This document shows, in pieces, positions 1 through 8,238 of a stretch of 64,000 nucleotides of DNA. The translations under genes were made by a program, and so were the position numbers. Positions within the stretch are counted from its first letter, which is position 1, and each line of letters starts with the position of its first letter. The DNA is from Ruminococcus_C callidus. Its GTDB lineage: Bacteria > Bacillota > Clostridia > Oscillospirales > Ruminococcaceae. The stretch lies in assembly GCF_049562855.1 (NCBI RefSeq), contig NZ_CP186925.1, positions 1,612,001 to 1,676,000 of the forward strand, in the 5' to 3' direction. The notes below the pieces were generated by a model, which worked only from the letters and a program-made list of their open reading frames with translations, ran no database searches and was not told the DNA's origin.

Positions 1-313
1 ATTCCATCCATTTCAGGTCTTCGATCTGATTCCCGGTGTTTCTGTGGAGCCGGTCCAGTGCTCTTACCACAACGATCTTTGCCTGTACTTTTCCGGACAG
101 GATATCATTCTTCATTTGCTGGTAGCCTTCCCGATTGGTGTTTCTGCCAGTCTTGGCGTAATCGTGATAGATCTGTTCAATGGTCATCTGATGTGCTTCT
201 GTGTAATTCTCCGCACACGTCATCTGTGCCGCCGGACTATTGCCGTTGTCCTGGGCATGTGAACTATAGCGAATATAGACGAGTGCAAGCTGCGTCTTTT
301 TTGATGTATTCAT
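1..313 (-). CDS. Serine recombinase, N-terminal part (cut by window edge)
   Basis: An open frame reads from an ATG at 313 to the left edge without a stop, 104 codons. It begins MNTSKKTQLALVYIRYSS and contains DYAKTGRNTNREGYQQM and VVRALDRLHRN, which is the resolvase N-terminal fold with its catalytic serine in YIRYSS and the conserved arginine region RALDRLHRN. Proteins of this kind cut and rejoin DNA at attachment sites. Only the catalytic domain is visible, so whether it is a large (integrase-type) or small (resolvase-type) enzyme cannot be decided here. It lies downstream of the DUF927 gene on the same strand. Confidence 0.85.
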   Translation of the reverse strand, partial: MNTSKKTQLALVYIRYSSHAQDNGNSPAAQMTCAENYTEAHQMTIEQIYHDYAKTGRNTNREGYQQMKNDILSGKVQAKIVVVRALDRLHRNTGNQIEDLKWME

Positions 314-503
314 TGCAAAATCCCTTTCCCTTCTGTTTTTTCTTGCCACTCCAACCGCACTCCGGCGGCGGTCGTACGACCCAGTATCTCATGATGCACG
401 CTCCTCCATCAGAATCGCAACGAGAACATCAGCCGCCAGATCGATCATGCGATCGTCGGCAGCTTCTTCATCAGAAGCTTTTTGTTTTTCTGTATCACAG
501 CCG
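314..503 (-). other. Short gap with unassigned micro-ORFs
   Basis: This stretch separates the DUF927 stop (its TGA overlaps an ATG as ATGA) from the recombinase start. Several short overlapping minus-strand frames exist, one with the acidic-hydrophobic string ADDRMIDLAADVLVAILMEE, another starting at 392 with MRYWVVRPPPECGWSGKKK. Both have the feel of small mobile-element proteins and are packed with ATGA overlaps, but I recognise neither and list no CDS. Confidence 0.3.
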
Positions 504-2491
504 TCATAGTAAAAAAAGCTTTCCCTCAATCGGTTTCGGCTGATCTGTAATCTGGTAATCTCTTCCATAGGCAGCTTCTCTTTCCTCCATTATCTGCATC
601 GGTCCCAGGCTTTGCCTTTTGTAGGTGTAAACGGCATCATTCACCGGACCAAAGGCTTCATCGATCTTCGGATAGCAAAACCGGTAGCCGTAGCTGACAA
701 CGCCATCGATACTGATCTTTGCCTTAATGCGGTTTTTCTCCGGTGTGACCAAGTATCCTTCATCCAGAAGAACACGAACTGCGGTTTTTTTATCGGTGGC
801 TCCGATCTGTTCCAGAATCTGTTCAAAGGTGGACTCCAAGATCTCCACCTTTATCGGCTTCTTTTCCCGATCCAGTGTCCATTTGATACCCTCCAGCATT
901 TTGTAGCTGCAGGAGATATAATTGAAGATACGGCATACCAGGTTTTTGCCCGGATGTGCCTCTTCAGTGATCTCACCATGCAGAAGCACGCACATCTGCT
1001 TTAGGATCTCCGTATTGGTCTGAATGCCCAGTGTACTCAACATCACAGATGTTGTTATGATCATGGCGTAGTTCATAGCGAGCCGTTCCGAAAGGCTGCA
1101 TGTTTCCGGAAACAGTTCCAGCAGTTCTTCACGCACGTCTTGAAACTGCTGTAAGATCTCCGCACTGTCCGATGCAAGAAGATGCTCTGCCAGCAGAGAA
1201 CCTATATATCCGTAGTTTTTGCCTGTAAATGCCTTGATCTGTTCCGAATGGGTACCATCTACTGTGTAGGTCAGTCCATCCAGTGTGATCACTCGAGCAA
1301 CGATTCCTAGGTTGTCTCGTTCGGCATTCACAAGGTAAGACTCCGAGCTGAACAACGCAGTACACGCCCAGCTGTTCCGATATTTTAACTGGGCATTGCT
1401 GTCAAGCCGAAGTTTTTCCTGCCCTTGTGTAAAAGCATAGATGAAATTAGGGCAATACCGCACAAAGAGCGTCTGGCGACTTTGCACGCCATCTGCTTGC
1501 AAATTTCCCGTCATATTTCACAAAAATGCTCGTGAATACATCAAGTATTCACTCCGCTTTTTGTTTCATCTGACGAAAAATTTGACGACGCATCTGTCGC
1601 ACAATCTTTGTGCGGTATTGCCTTAGAGATACTGATCGCATTGTGAATCGTGCTTTCGTCATAGGCGATCGGCACACCGTGATGTTTTCCCAGCATGCTG
1701 TGCAAAGCGTTTGCCGTTCCGTAGAATGCTGTAAAGACGTTTTCGTCGTCCGGTGAACTGTACAAAGAGGCTGCAAGCTTTAAGGCGGTCGTTTTTCCGG
1801 TAGAGGAAGTTCCCACCAGTGACACGCCAAAACAATCCGCAGGCAGCTTTTCTGTGATCGTCAGGTAGGCAAGCAGTGTGGATGCCGCTGCTGCACAAAG
1901 TACAAACTGCAGTGACGGCATAGGGAGTATCAGACGGTTCAGTTCTGCAAGGTAATCCTCCGGTGACATCTCCAGATGTGCCCGCAGCACAGGCGGGCTG
2001 TGAGCTGCACCGCACCAGTGCAGTGTATTGCTGTCCTTCCATCCCAGAACCTGTCTGGCATCCTCTACCGGTAACGCTGCCACAGCAGCCTGCAGGTACA
2101 TGCTCATCGCTTCATAAGCTCCGAAAGTACGATCCACCGCAACGCCGATGCGGAACAGTGTCGCACAGATCTTGTCTGGCAGAAGTGCTTCAAACGGGAT
2201 CCGATGAATTACGCCATCATATTGTATATCCAGAAAGTGCCGGTGTTTTTCATCTGCCGCAACACAGAGAAGCTCAAAGTGGTCTGCCAGCCATTTTACC
2301 TGTGTATGGCTGGCAAGGTCTGCGAATCCTGCTTCGGTGTGCAGCACGGTGAAGCTGGTTGCATTTACACCTTTTCCGACCATAAACTCCAGTGCGTACT
2401 TCCGCAGACGCATCCATTCATGAAGGTCGATAGATGCACCTCCGAACCGCTCCAACTCGAACCCGACGGGAATCGGGGTAAACTCGATCAT
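504..2491 (-). pseudogene. DUF927-family ATPase interrupted by a MITE
   Basis: Two minus-strand ORFs (1541-2491 and 504-1514) are halves of one DUF927 protein, a family of P-loop ATPases found in mobile elements next to replication genes. The upstream half carries the Walker A sequence GTSSTGKTTALKLAAS and the typical FYGTANALHSML and AYDEST segments; the downstream half resumes with FIYAFTQGQEKLRLDSNAQL. A 172-bp element at 1451-1622 with a 4-bp duplication sits between them. Removing 176 bp gives the continuous reading ISISNFIYAFTQ and a protein of about 603 residues. As it stands the ORF stops inside the element, and the second half could only start at an ATG supplied by the element (1514), which has no clear ribosome site. 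The start at 2491 follows AAAGGA at a long spacing. It is probably inactive unless the element excises. Confidence 0.85.
1451..1622. mobile_element. 172-bp MITE (IS5-like ends), TSD TTAG
   Basis: The ends are inverted repeats that match perfectly over GGCAATACCGCACAAAGA, with weaker similarity further in. The element is flanked by TTAG at 1447-1450 and 1623-1626, a direct duplication that fits the YTAR target described for IS5-group elements. No transposase can be encoded in 172 bp, so it is a non-autonomous element. The IS5 link is inferred from the target sequence only; no parent IS is in the window. Confidence 0.8.
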
Positions 2492-2571
2492 GATGTTATA
2501 CGTCCTTTCTCAAACAAAAGGTGAAGCGATAAGCTGGTATCGCCCCACCCCGTTTGTCTATTTTACTTTTT

Positions 2572-2892
2572 TTACTTTAGCAGTTCAATCCGCTTTACGT
2601 TACTGAAGCGAGTGCCGCTCCTCTTGGATGTCACTGTAGAGATTTCCAGTCGAAAAGTGTGATTCAGAAGATCATCTGTATCGGTGGTATTTATCGCCCG
2701 AAAAATGTTGCTCCACGGGTGTTTTCCAAGATCCTCCAGTGTTACAAATTTCAGAAAGATCGTGTGATCCATGCTGGATAGTTGAAACTTGAGGCAAACT
2801 TCACCCTTGGCATATTCGAAGACGGCTATCAGTTGAGCTTCATATGTCCCGCTCTCAAGTAGGTCTGTTTCATCATATAGTGTCACGTTCAT
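2572..2892 (-). CDS. Unknown mobile-element protein, 106 aa
   Basis: I do not recognise this protein. The ATG at 2892 is chosen because GGAGG lies 8 nt upstream; a more upstream ATG in the same frame overlaps that site. The protein begins MNVTLYDETDLLESG and is rich in beta-prone segments (QLIAVFEYAKGEVCLKFQL, HTIFLKFVTL) with a basic end, a pattern that resembles small OB-fold single-strand DNA-binding proteins encoded next to replication ATPases. That is a guess. It is the second gene of an operon with the 129-aa protein and the DUF927 gene. Confidence 0.7.
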   Translation of the reverse strand: MNVTLYDETDLLESGTYEAQLIAVFEYAKGEVCLKFQLSSMDHTIFLKFVTLEDLGKHPWSNIFRAINTTDTDDLLNHTFRLEISTVTSKRSGTRFSNVKRIELLK

Positions 2893-2910
2893 GAATTCAT
2901 CCTCCATTCA

Positions 2911-3300
2911 TCAATTAAACTTTACCTCTGCGTAAATTGAGCCGTCTTCCAGTTGGTTCGTCGTAAAAATTCCGATTTTGCGTGACTTTCCTTCAGGAAC
3001 TTCTACGCCACTCATCTCAATTAGTTTTTCAGTTAAGCAGCTGTCATACACGTATCCTCCAGAACGAAATGTTATGCTGCACTTTGAAGTACCGTCAGTG
3101 GGAATGACTAAAACGGAATCCTCTGTAAAATACAGCTCGATTGCAATTGGACTGTTCAGGGCATCTCTGAACGTTTTGCTTAAGCGAAATCTGCGACTGT
3201 TAACAGTGTTCGTAATGATGAAGCATCCCGCAAGACTCTTATCTGGTGTATAGGCGTGTGCGTTTACGGATGCTAGAAATTCGTTTAAATTCTGTTTCAT
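2911..3300 (-). CDS. Unknown mobile-element protein, 129 aa
   Basis: First gene of the minus-strand operon that includes DUF927. The start at 3300 (MKQNLNEFLASV) follows AAAGGA; an in-frame extension to 3333 lacks a ribosome site. The protein is beta-rich (FRLSKTFRDALNSPIAIELYF, KCSITFRSGGYVYDS) with no motif I can assign. A consensus promoter lies about 70-100 bp upstream. The neighbouring replication-type ATPase suggests a DNA-maintenance role, which is inference only. Confidence 0.7.
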   Translation of the reverse strand: MKQNLNEFLASVNAHAYTPDKSLAGCFIITNTVNSRRFRLSKTFRDALNSPIAIELYFTEDSVLVIPTDGTSKCSITFRSGGYVYDSCLTEKLIEMSGVEVPEGKSRKIGIFTTNQLEDGSIYAEVKFN

Positions 3301-3369
3301 AATATATTCCTTTCTCCCAGTAAAGGGACTCAAAAATCATCTTCGAGAGCGTTTTGCTCTCTGCATTTT

Positions 3370-3398
3370 ATTATAGTGAGTCTAATCAATTCTGTCAA
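3370..3398 (-). promoter_or_regulatory. Sigma-A promoter of the DUF927 operon
   Basis: On the minus strand the sequence reads TTGACA, 17 nt, TATAAT: both hexamers match consensus and the spacing is ideal. It points at the gene starting at 3300 and is the only such signal upstream of it. Confidence 0.85.
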
Positions 3399-3669
3399 TA
3401 GGTCGTATTTTCTTGCTTTATAGTGCTAATCATATATATATTCAACGTATTTACGCCGTTTTTAGTTTTCTATTTATCAAAGAGCGGATTCTCGGCTTAG
3501 GAACCCTATGGCTTCCAGCTGCTCCAAAAGTCAGTTGTGCGTTTTTTATTTTTTCAATTCATTATCTGCTTTTTTCTTGTCGAAAATACGTTATTTTTTG
3601 TTTTGTATTTCTGGATAGCAGCATTCTTCCCAGGGATGTCTATGGACAAAATGCTCTCGTAAAGTACGC

Positions 3670-3698
3670 TTGATTTTTTAGAAAGAATCTGCTATAAT
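3670..3698 (+). promoter_or_regulatory. Sigma-A promoter of the 3890-5154 gene pair
   Basis: TTGATT, 17 nt, TATAAT on the plus strand. The transcript would carry a leader of about 185 nt before the gene at 3890, long enough for post-transcriptional control, though I see no defined structure. Confidence 0.8.
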
Positions 3699-3889
3699 GA
3701 GTATCGGAAAATGCTGTATCATTACTTTACTATTTTTCAGAGTGTGCTTTTGAGGGATTGATCTCAATGGGCATATATTTTGTAAAAGATCACAGTAAAA
3801 ATGTTCATTTGTGCAACTTGATATACTTTTGGTTGCATTAGCATTATTCTATTGTGCAGAACGTAGAATCTTGAGATGAGGGGAAAAAA

Positions 3890-4426
3890 ATGTCGAATTA
3901 TCAGTATCCATGGGAGGAAATCTTTCAAGACTGTGCGGATTTGATCACTGTACAGATCAGAGACGGCAAAAATGTTCCGGAAACCTTTCCGCAGTTGTAT
4001 CAGCTTTTTGAGAAATGGTATACAGAGCGTGAAAAGAAAGTACCGGAACAGCGTCACTTCATTCGCAAAATGCGGGAAGAGCTGGGCGTTGAGAGCGGAA
4101 AGAAGAAGATCCAGCCGTACTTGTACGCCTTTGTCGGAAAGTATGACAAGATGTCACTGGAGCTTCTGGCAGAGGGAACGGCACTTTCCATGGTGTCCAA
4201 CGCATCCTGGCTGTTTGTTCGGCTGCGAAGCAAGATCAGCAGCACGACCGACAAGAAAAACACACACTTTTACTATCTCTCCCGCAAGCTAAAGGAAAAG
4301 TTTCCGCAGGACATCCTCTTTCTCTCCTTTGACGTGGACACCCTTGTGATATTATGTAAAAATGAGGAATCGAAAAATCGGGTGCAGTCCCATTTCCATT
4401 CCATCGAAGAGGAGCAGTCTGTATGA
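3890..4426 (+). CDS. Unknown protein, 178 aa, first of a coupled pair
   Basis: I do not recognise it. It starts MSNYQYPWEEIFQDC and has helical segments rich in charged residues (RHFIRKMREELGVESGKKK) plus a C-terminal stretch ILFLSFDVDTLVILCKN that looks like a beta-alpha unit. No membrane segment or signal peptide is seen. The stop overlaps the next start as ATGA, so the two proteins are probably made in similar amounts. This is the only plus-strand operon in the left mobile region, with its own strong promoter and terminator, which is how cargo genes are often arranged. Confidence 0.75.
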   Translation: MSNYQYPWEEIFQDCADLITVQIRDGKNVPETFPQLYQLFEKWYTEREKKVPEQRHFIRKMREELGVESGKKKIQPYLYAFVGKYDKMSLELLAEGTALSMVSNASWLFVRLRSKISSTTDKKNTHFYYLSRKLKEKFPQDILFLSFDVDTLVILCKNEESKNRVQSHFHSIEEEQSV

Positions 4427-5154
4427 GCGGCAAAAAAAGAGGGCCAAAACCCAGGTATGAGGAAGAAGACGTTCTGGAAGCGATGGCTGTGTATTTCTAT
4501 GAGCATATGGTTGTCCGGAAGGAAGACCTTTCTGTCTTTACAATGGATGCCATTTATGATGACATTCAGCACGATGCTTCCCAGTCGATCCTGTATCGCA
4601 ATGTAGCATTTCCCAAGTACAGCCGGATGCGGAAAATGCTGATCGACCATCTTTCAGCGTATGGATTGTATCAGGAGAAAGAACGGCTGACTGCTGCTGT
4701 GGCAAGCCGGATCATAGAAACTTATGAGATCGATGCAGAGAAAGAGGACATGGACGTGCTTCTCTCCAATCACTATACGCTGACCACGTATGGCGGTCCG
4801 GTCATCACCTGCATTGCAAAGCTTCCTGCGGTGGAAGCACTGGACACGCTGGCGAGGATCGAAAGCAAGGAAAAACAGAAGTCCCTGACCTGGAGCAGAA
4901 TCAACATGCTCCGCAAACTGTGTCAAAAAATCAAAAAAAGAAATGCCGATGTGATCTTAGCAGTGATCCCACAGTACAACAAAGCGATTTACCTGAATCA
5001 AAACGGCAGGATCGATAAGCACATCAACAACATCAATCCGTTATGTGATACGCTTCTTTTCTTTGTCAAAGACACACCGGAGGGCAGAGCGTTTGTAAAG
5101 GAACAGAAATTTCTCGTTTTCCCATTTTTCTCACCAGAGGATGAACTGCAGTAA
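4423..5154 (+). CDS. Unknown protein, 243 aa, second of a coupled pair
   Basis: Translation is coupled to the 178-aa gene by an ATGA overlap. The N-terminus (KKRGPKPRYEEEDVLEAMAVYFYEHM) is basic, then helical, like some DNA-binding proteins; the middle has DVILAVIPQYNKAIYLNQNGRID and the end FVKEQKFLVFPFFSPEDEL. I know no family for it. A terminator follows at 5246-5282. Function, if any, should be thought of together with its partner. Confidence 0.75.
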   Translation: MSGKKRGPKPRYEEEDVLEAMAVYFYEHMVVRKEDLSVFTMDAIYDDIQHDASQSILYRNVAFPKYSRMRKMLIDHLSAYGLYQEKERLTAAVASRIIETYEIDAEKEDMDVLLSNHYTLTTYGGPVITCIAKLPAVEALDTLARIESKEKQKSLTWSRINMLRKLCQKIKKRNADVILAVIPQYNKAIYLNQNGRIDKHINNINPLCDTLLFFVKDTPEGRAFVKEQKFLVFPFFSPEDELQ

Positions 5155-5245
5155 AAAAATGCGGGTAATCCTTTTATCCCGGTGCAGTACCGCACGCCTC
5201 AGCGGATTCGCTTTTCGCTTGTGCTGCGGTTCGTCGGGCAGTAAA

Positions 5246-5282
5246 AAAAAATCCAAGTCATGCGTATGGCTTGGATTTTTTT
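5246..5282. terminator. Bidirectional terminator
   Basis: A 10-bp stem (TCCAAG...CTTGGA extended inward by T-G, C-G, A-T and T-A pairs) is flanked by A and T runs on both sides, so it can serve both the plus-strand pair ending at 5154 and the minus-strand DUF960 gene ending at 5320. Confidence 0.85.
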
Positions 5283-5319
5283 GTTGGATTACTCGTATTG
5301 GCTCGCTTGTATTGGTTCG

Positions 5320-5610
5320 TTAGTACTCTTCCGCCAACAGCATGGTGCAGTGCTCCCCATCATCGATGATATACACCTTCGCTGTGACCGGCTTTTCTGC
5401 CTCCGCAATGTACGTCATCTCAAACTGCGGCTGCTCCGAGGTGTGATGTATAATTTGCAAACCGCTCTCTTTGCTAAGCCGAAACACCTGCAGGTAGTCT
5501 TTCGGTTCGGGCATCTGATCGACAGCCTGCCACATCAGCACCTGAAGCTCGATCGGTATTTCTGCATCCACGCCTCGTGTCAAGTATCTGCCTTTTGATT
5601 TTTCAAACAT
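5320..5610 (-). CDS. DUF960 family protein, 96 aa
   Basis: The family signature is plain: a start of MFEKSKGRYLTRGVDAEIP, then IELQVLMWQAVDQM, YLQVFRLS and a C-terminus of IIDDGEHCTMLLAEEY. DUF960 proteins are short and of unknown function, and occur in plasmids, ICEs and genomes of Bacillota. The gene overlaps the end of the recombinase by 31 bp and has AAGGAG 8 nt before its ATG. It is the last gene of a six-gene minus-strand run. Confidence 0.85.
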   Translation of the reverse strand: MFEKSKGRYLTRGVDAEIPIELQVLMWQAVDQMPEPKDYLQVFRLSKESGLQIIHHTSEQPQFEMTYIAEAEKPVTAKVYIIDDGEHCTMLLAEEY

Positions 5611-7154
5611 ATTCTTTGCTCCTTTGCCTTGGAATCAAACATCTCGTACAGTTCGCCTCGTCGCATGGAAATGGTTTCTCTCAACTCCACTACGCCAAAC
5701 CCCATATCCAGCACAATGTCAAAATCATAGGGTCGCACATGAATCGCTTTCACAAACTGCTGGATGAACGTGCGGAACTCTTCGGTATTTCGCTTTAACT
5801 CTTTCCACTGGGTATGCAGGTATGCCACGTCTTCATATTGAAGTGGTTCCAGCAGCTTTAGTTCGTGCAGTCTGGTTTCCAGCTTTGTTTTCTCATTTTC
5901 CAGCTGTTCCGCTCGCTGGAGCAAGTCATCTGTAAAGATGCCCTTTTCGATTGCCCTGGTGATATTGGCGAGACTGTCCTGCACTTCATTGTATTGTGCA
6001 GAAATCGCTTCATGGTTGGCATCAAAATCATGATTGAATTTCTGCACCTGTTGATTCACCTTAGCAACAGAACGCTTTAGATTTTTCGGTTTCAGCCTTT
6101 CGCCAATCAGCACAGCAATGTAGGCATCTAGGTAGTCCTTATTCAGTTCCTTGTTGTTGCAAGCTGTACGGTGCGTATTGCATCTGTAGGTGGCAAGCCG
6201 TGTCTTGCTCCTGCCGCTGAATCGAAGATTCCCGATCATCCGCTTGCCGCAGACATCACAAACCAGTTTTCCAGTCAGCAGGTAAAACTCCTTGCTGTGA
6301 TAGCATCCTGTGTTTCGTTTATTCTTCGCCTTGATCCGCTGCACCTGTGCAAACAGCTTTTTCCCGATGATCGCAGGACAGCCACCCTCAATGCGGATAT
6401 AGCTGTCCTTTTGAGCGTGGTTATTTCGTTTCCCGTCTGCTCTTGCCGCTGCTTTATTGAACACAAAAACGCCGGTGTACTTCTCATTGCTGAGTATCTC
6501 ATATAAACTGTTCTTCCCGAACATTTTGCCTCGTTTTGTCTTGTATCCATGGGCGTTCAGATGGTCGATGATCGCTGTATAGCCATAACCCTCTGCAAAC
6601 ATTTGAAAGATGATTTTTACTGCTTGTGCTTCCTGTTCATTGACGATCAAGTGCCGGTTTTCATCCAGATCGTATCCCAGCGGGGGACAGCCGCCGGTGT
6701 GTTTGCACTGCAAAGCAGTCTCGTTCATGCCTTTCATGACTTCCCGTGCCAGATTTTTGCTGTAGTATTCCGACATGCCCTCCAGGACTGCTTCCATCAT
6801 AATGCTCTCCGGGGAATCGTCCATGCGTTCCAGCACACTGCAAAGCTTGACATGGTTCTTCTTTAGCTTCTTTTTGTAGATAGCACTGTCGTAACGATCT
6901 CTTGAAAAACGATCCAGCTTATGCACCAGCACGATGTCAAACAATCCCTTGCCGCTGTCAGCGATCATCTGCTGAAACTGCGGTCGGTTATCTGTTGTCG
7001 CTGATCTCGCCTCATCGGTATAGGTGGAAACCACCTGCCAGTGATTTTGCTTGCAGAACTGATTCATGGCTCGTATCTGTGCATCAATGGATTCACTTCG
7101 TTGATTGTCACTGGAAAACCGGGCGTATTGTGCAACCTTTGGTATACTCAGCAT
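5580..7154 (-). CDS. Large serine recombinase, 524 aa
   Basis: A resolvase catalytic domain (about 1-150) holds the nucleophile in YARFSSDNQRSE and the arginine motif LVHKLDRFSRDRYDS. A recombinase domain follows (PPLGYDL near 170, KYTGVFVFN near 235), then a zinc ribbon (CDVCGKRM...YRCNTH) and a coiled coil (about 380-440) of the kind that controls synapsis. The length fits large serine integrases. The ATG at 7154 has GAGGTGG before it and overlaps the preceding gene by 7 bp. It is the best candidate for moving the left element; no att core can be pointed out. Confidence 0.92.
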   Translation of the reverse strand: MLSIPKVAQYARFSSDNQRSESIDAQIRAMNQFCKQNHWQVVSTYTDEARSATTDNRPQFQQMIADSGKGLFDIVLVHKLDRFSRDRYDSAIYKKKLKKNHVKLCSVLERMDDSPESIMMEAVLEGMSEYYSKNLAREVMKGMNETALQCKHTGGCPPLGYDLDENRHLIVNEQEAQAVKIIFQMFAEGYGYTAIIDHLNAHGYKTKRGKMFGKNSLYEILSNEKYTGVFVFNKAAARADGKRNNHAQKDSYIRIEGGCPAIIGKKLFAQVQRIKAKNKRNTGCYHSKEFYLLTGKLVCDVCGKRMIGNLRFSGRSKTRLATYRCNTHRTACNNKELNKDYLDAYIAVLIGERLKPKNLKRSVAKVNQQVQKFNHDFDANHEAISAQYNEVQDSLANITRAIEKGIFTDDLLQRAEQLENEKTKLETRLHELKLLEPLQYEDVAYLHTQWKELKRNTEEFRTFIQQFVKAIHVRPYDFDIVLDMGFGVVELRETISMRRGELYEMFDSKAKEQRICLKNQKADT

Positions 7155-7441
7155 CTTACCACCTCAACAGGCAGATAGATGTCTTCACCGCAGCTTTCAT
7201 CAATGATTCTGACACCATGCAGATAGCTTTCTGCTCCGATTTCCAACACTTCCACAAACTCTAGTTCGTTCATCGGAACACAAGCAAATTCCTCTTTTTC
7301 AAGGATTACAAAACAGCCAATGTCATCCATGTTTTCTACTTGGTATTCCTGCATCATTGCTTCTGCTTTTTTCTGAATGTGCATTTGCAAAGAACCATTT
7401 TCGATGCGGTTCATTTCCTGCAAATTGGTTACTTTTATCAT
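7148..7441 (-). CDS. Unknown acidic protein, 97 aa
   Basis: Begins MIKVTNLQEMNRIENGS after GGAGGTG. A helical N-terminus is followed by short beta stretches (DIGCFVILEKEEFACVPM, GEDIYLPVEVVRC). I know no function. It overlaps the genes on both sides by a few bases, so it belongs to the amidoligase-to-DUF960 run. Confidence 0.75.
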   Translation of the reverse strand: MIKVTNLQEMNRIENGSLQMHIQKKAEAMMQEYQVENMDDIGCFVILEKEEFACVPMNELEFVEVLEIGAESYLHGVRIIDESCGEDIYLPVEVVRC

Positions 7442-7959
7442 TCAATCACCTCCATTTCATAGGGTTCTAACACCCATTCTCTTCTGACTGCCGGCGTGAG
7501 CGGATGGCAGGCATTTCTTCCGATCTGGTACATCTTGCCGGCATGCTGCTTTATCAATTCCAGCAGGTATTTCTGCCGTTCTCTGACACGCAAAGTATTC
7601 TTTCCAATTGTACCCCAGGCAATGATAATGGCATCACTCATTGCAGCGTACTGTTCAATCACGTCATCTGCTTCATTGTCAATTAGTTCATCATCGCCAT
7701 TGAAACGAAGATTGAGCTTTTCCATGATTCTGCTGTACAGGTTCACGATATTAACGCTGCCGAAGCCAAGCTTGCTGACGTTATTCAGAACCAGCATCGT
7801 GGTCATATCAAAGTTGACGGTATCTGCTGTGTTTGGATTGATCATGATGACCATTGCGGTTGGTTTCTCGCTGTCCCATTCCTTCCGCAGAAGCAAACGA
7901 TGCTCTTTGTCGTCTGAAAAGATTGCTTTGCTCTTGATGATTGTGGTTTCTTCCAACAT
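7438..7959 (-). CDS. DUF1643 family protein, 173 aa
   Basis: The family is recognised by MVIMINPNTADTVNFDMTT, VNIVNLYSRIME and IIIAWGTIGKN, ending in HPLTPAV. DUF1643 proteins are small alpha/beta proteins of unknown activity, often on mobile elements. The start is taken at 7959 (ATG after GGAGGGAG); one codon upstream is a TTG. Confidence 0.85.
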   Translation of the reverse strand: MLEETTIIKSKAIFSDDKEHRLLLRKEWDSEKPTAMVIMINPNTADTVNFDMTTMLVLNNVSKLGFGSVNIVNLYSRIMEKLNLRFNGDDELIDNEADDVIEQYAAMSDAIIIAWGTIGKNTLRVRERQKYLLELIKQHAGKMYQIGRNACHPLTPAVRREWVLEPYEMEVIE

Positions 7960-7985
7960 CAAATTTCTCCCTCCAATTTTGTTTC

Positions 7986-8018
7986 AAAAAAAGAGGCTCA
8001 GCGTCATACCAAGCCTCC
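7986..8018 (-). terminator. Terminator after the micro-ORF pair
   Basis: On the minus strand GAGGCT, a 13-nt loop and AGCCTC are followed by seven Ts. It sits between the micro-ORFs at 8033-8210 and the DUF1643 gene, so the amidoligase, amidotransferase and micro-ORFs form one transcription unit. Confidence 0.75.
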
Positions 8019-8032
8019 CACGAACAGAATTT

Positions 8033-8113
8033 TTACTTACTCTTCTTGACAAGTGCCAGCAGCTCTACGCCGCAGGCAACCCCTGCCAGAAACATTTCAA
8101 TTGCAATCGGCAT
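8033..8113 (-). CDS. 26-aa putative membrane microprotein
   Basis: Starts MPIAIEMFLAGVACGVELLA and ends KKSK: one hydrophobic segment with a positive tail. GGAGGTG lies 11 nt before the ATG, a strong ribosome site located inside the previous micro-ORF, with a 17-bp overlap between the two. A terminator follows directly. It is too short for homology judgement; it could be a small membrane regulator, a toxin-like peptide or a modification substrate. Confidence 0.5.
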   Translation of the reverse strand: MPIAIEMFLAGVACGVELLALVKKSK

Positions 8114-8210
8114 TGATGTACTTCACCTCCTCCCGCTCCTGCATTTCGATGGCGATCCCGATGCCGCCGATCACCAGTGTCAGTACCAGTCCTGCGATAA
8201 ATTCCTTCAT
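8097..8210 (-). CDS. 37-aa putative membrane microprotein
   Basis: Begins MKEFIAGLVLTLVIGGIGIA, then a charged stretch EMQEREEVKY. GGAGG precedes the ATG by 8 nt. One transmembrane helix is expected. It follows the class II amidotransferase and overlaps the 26-aa ORF. The strong ribosome sites on both argue that they are translated; function unknown. Confidence 0.55.
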   Translation of the reverse strand: MKEFIAGLVLTLVIGGIGIAIEMQEREEVKYINADCN

Positions 8211-8238
8211 GTCAAATTCCTCCAATTTTCGTTTTGAT

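Larger units (their letters stand above)
3334..3889. other. 556-bp divergent intergenic region
   Basis: No gene is supported here. It holds two outward-facing sigma-A promoters (minus strand at 3370-3398, plus strand at 3670-3698) and a hairpin GAGAGC-AAAAC-GCTCTC near 3346-3365 in the leader of the minus operon. The roughly 190-nt leader before the plus-strand gene is AT-rich. A plus-strand ORF at 3413-3673 has no ribosome site and looks like chance. Confidence 0.6.

Noticed and set aside
3413..3673. Plus-strand ORF of 86 residues in the divergent region
   Set aside because: No ribosome site, starts inside the promoter gap and overlaps the plus-strand promoter at its end; composition is that of chance reading.
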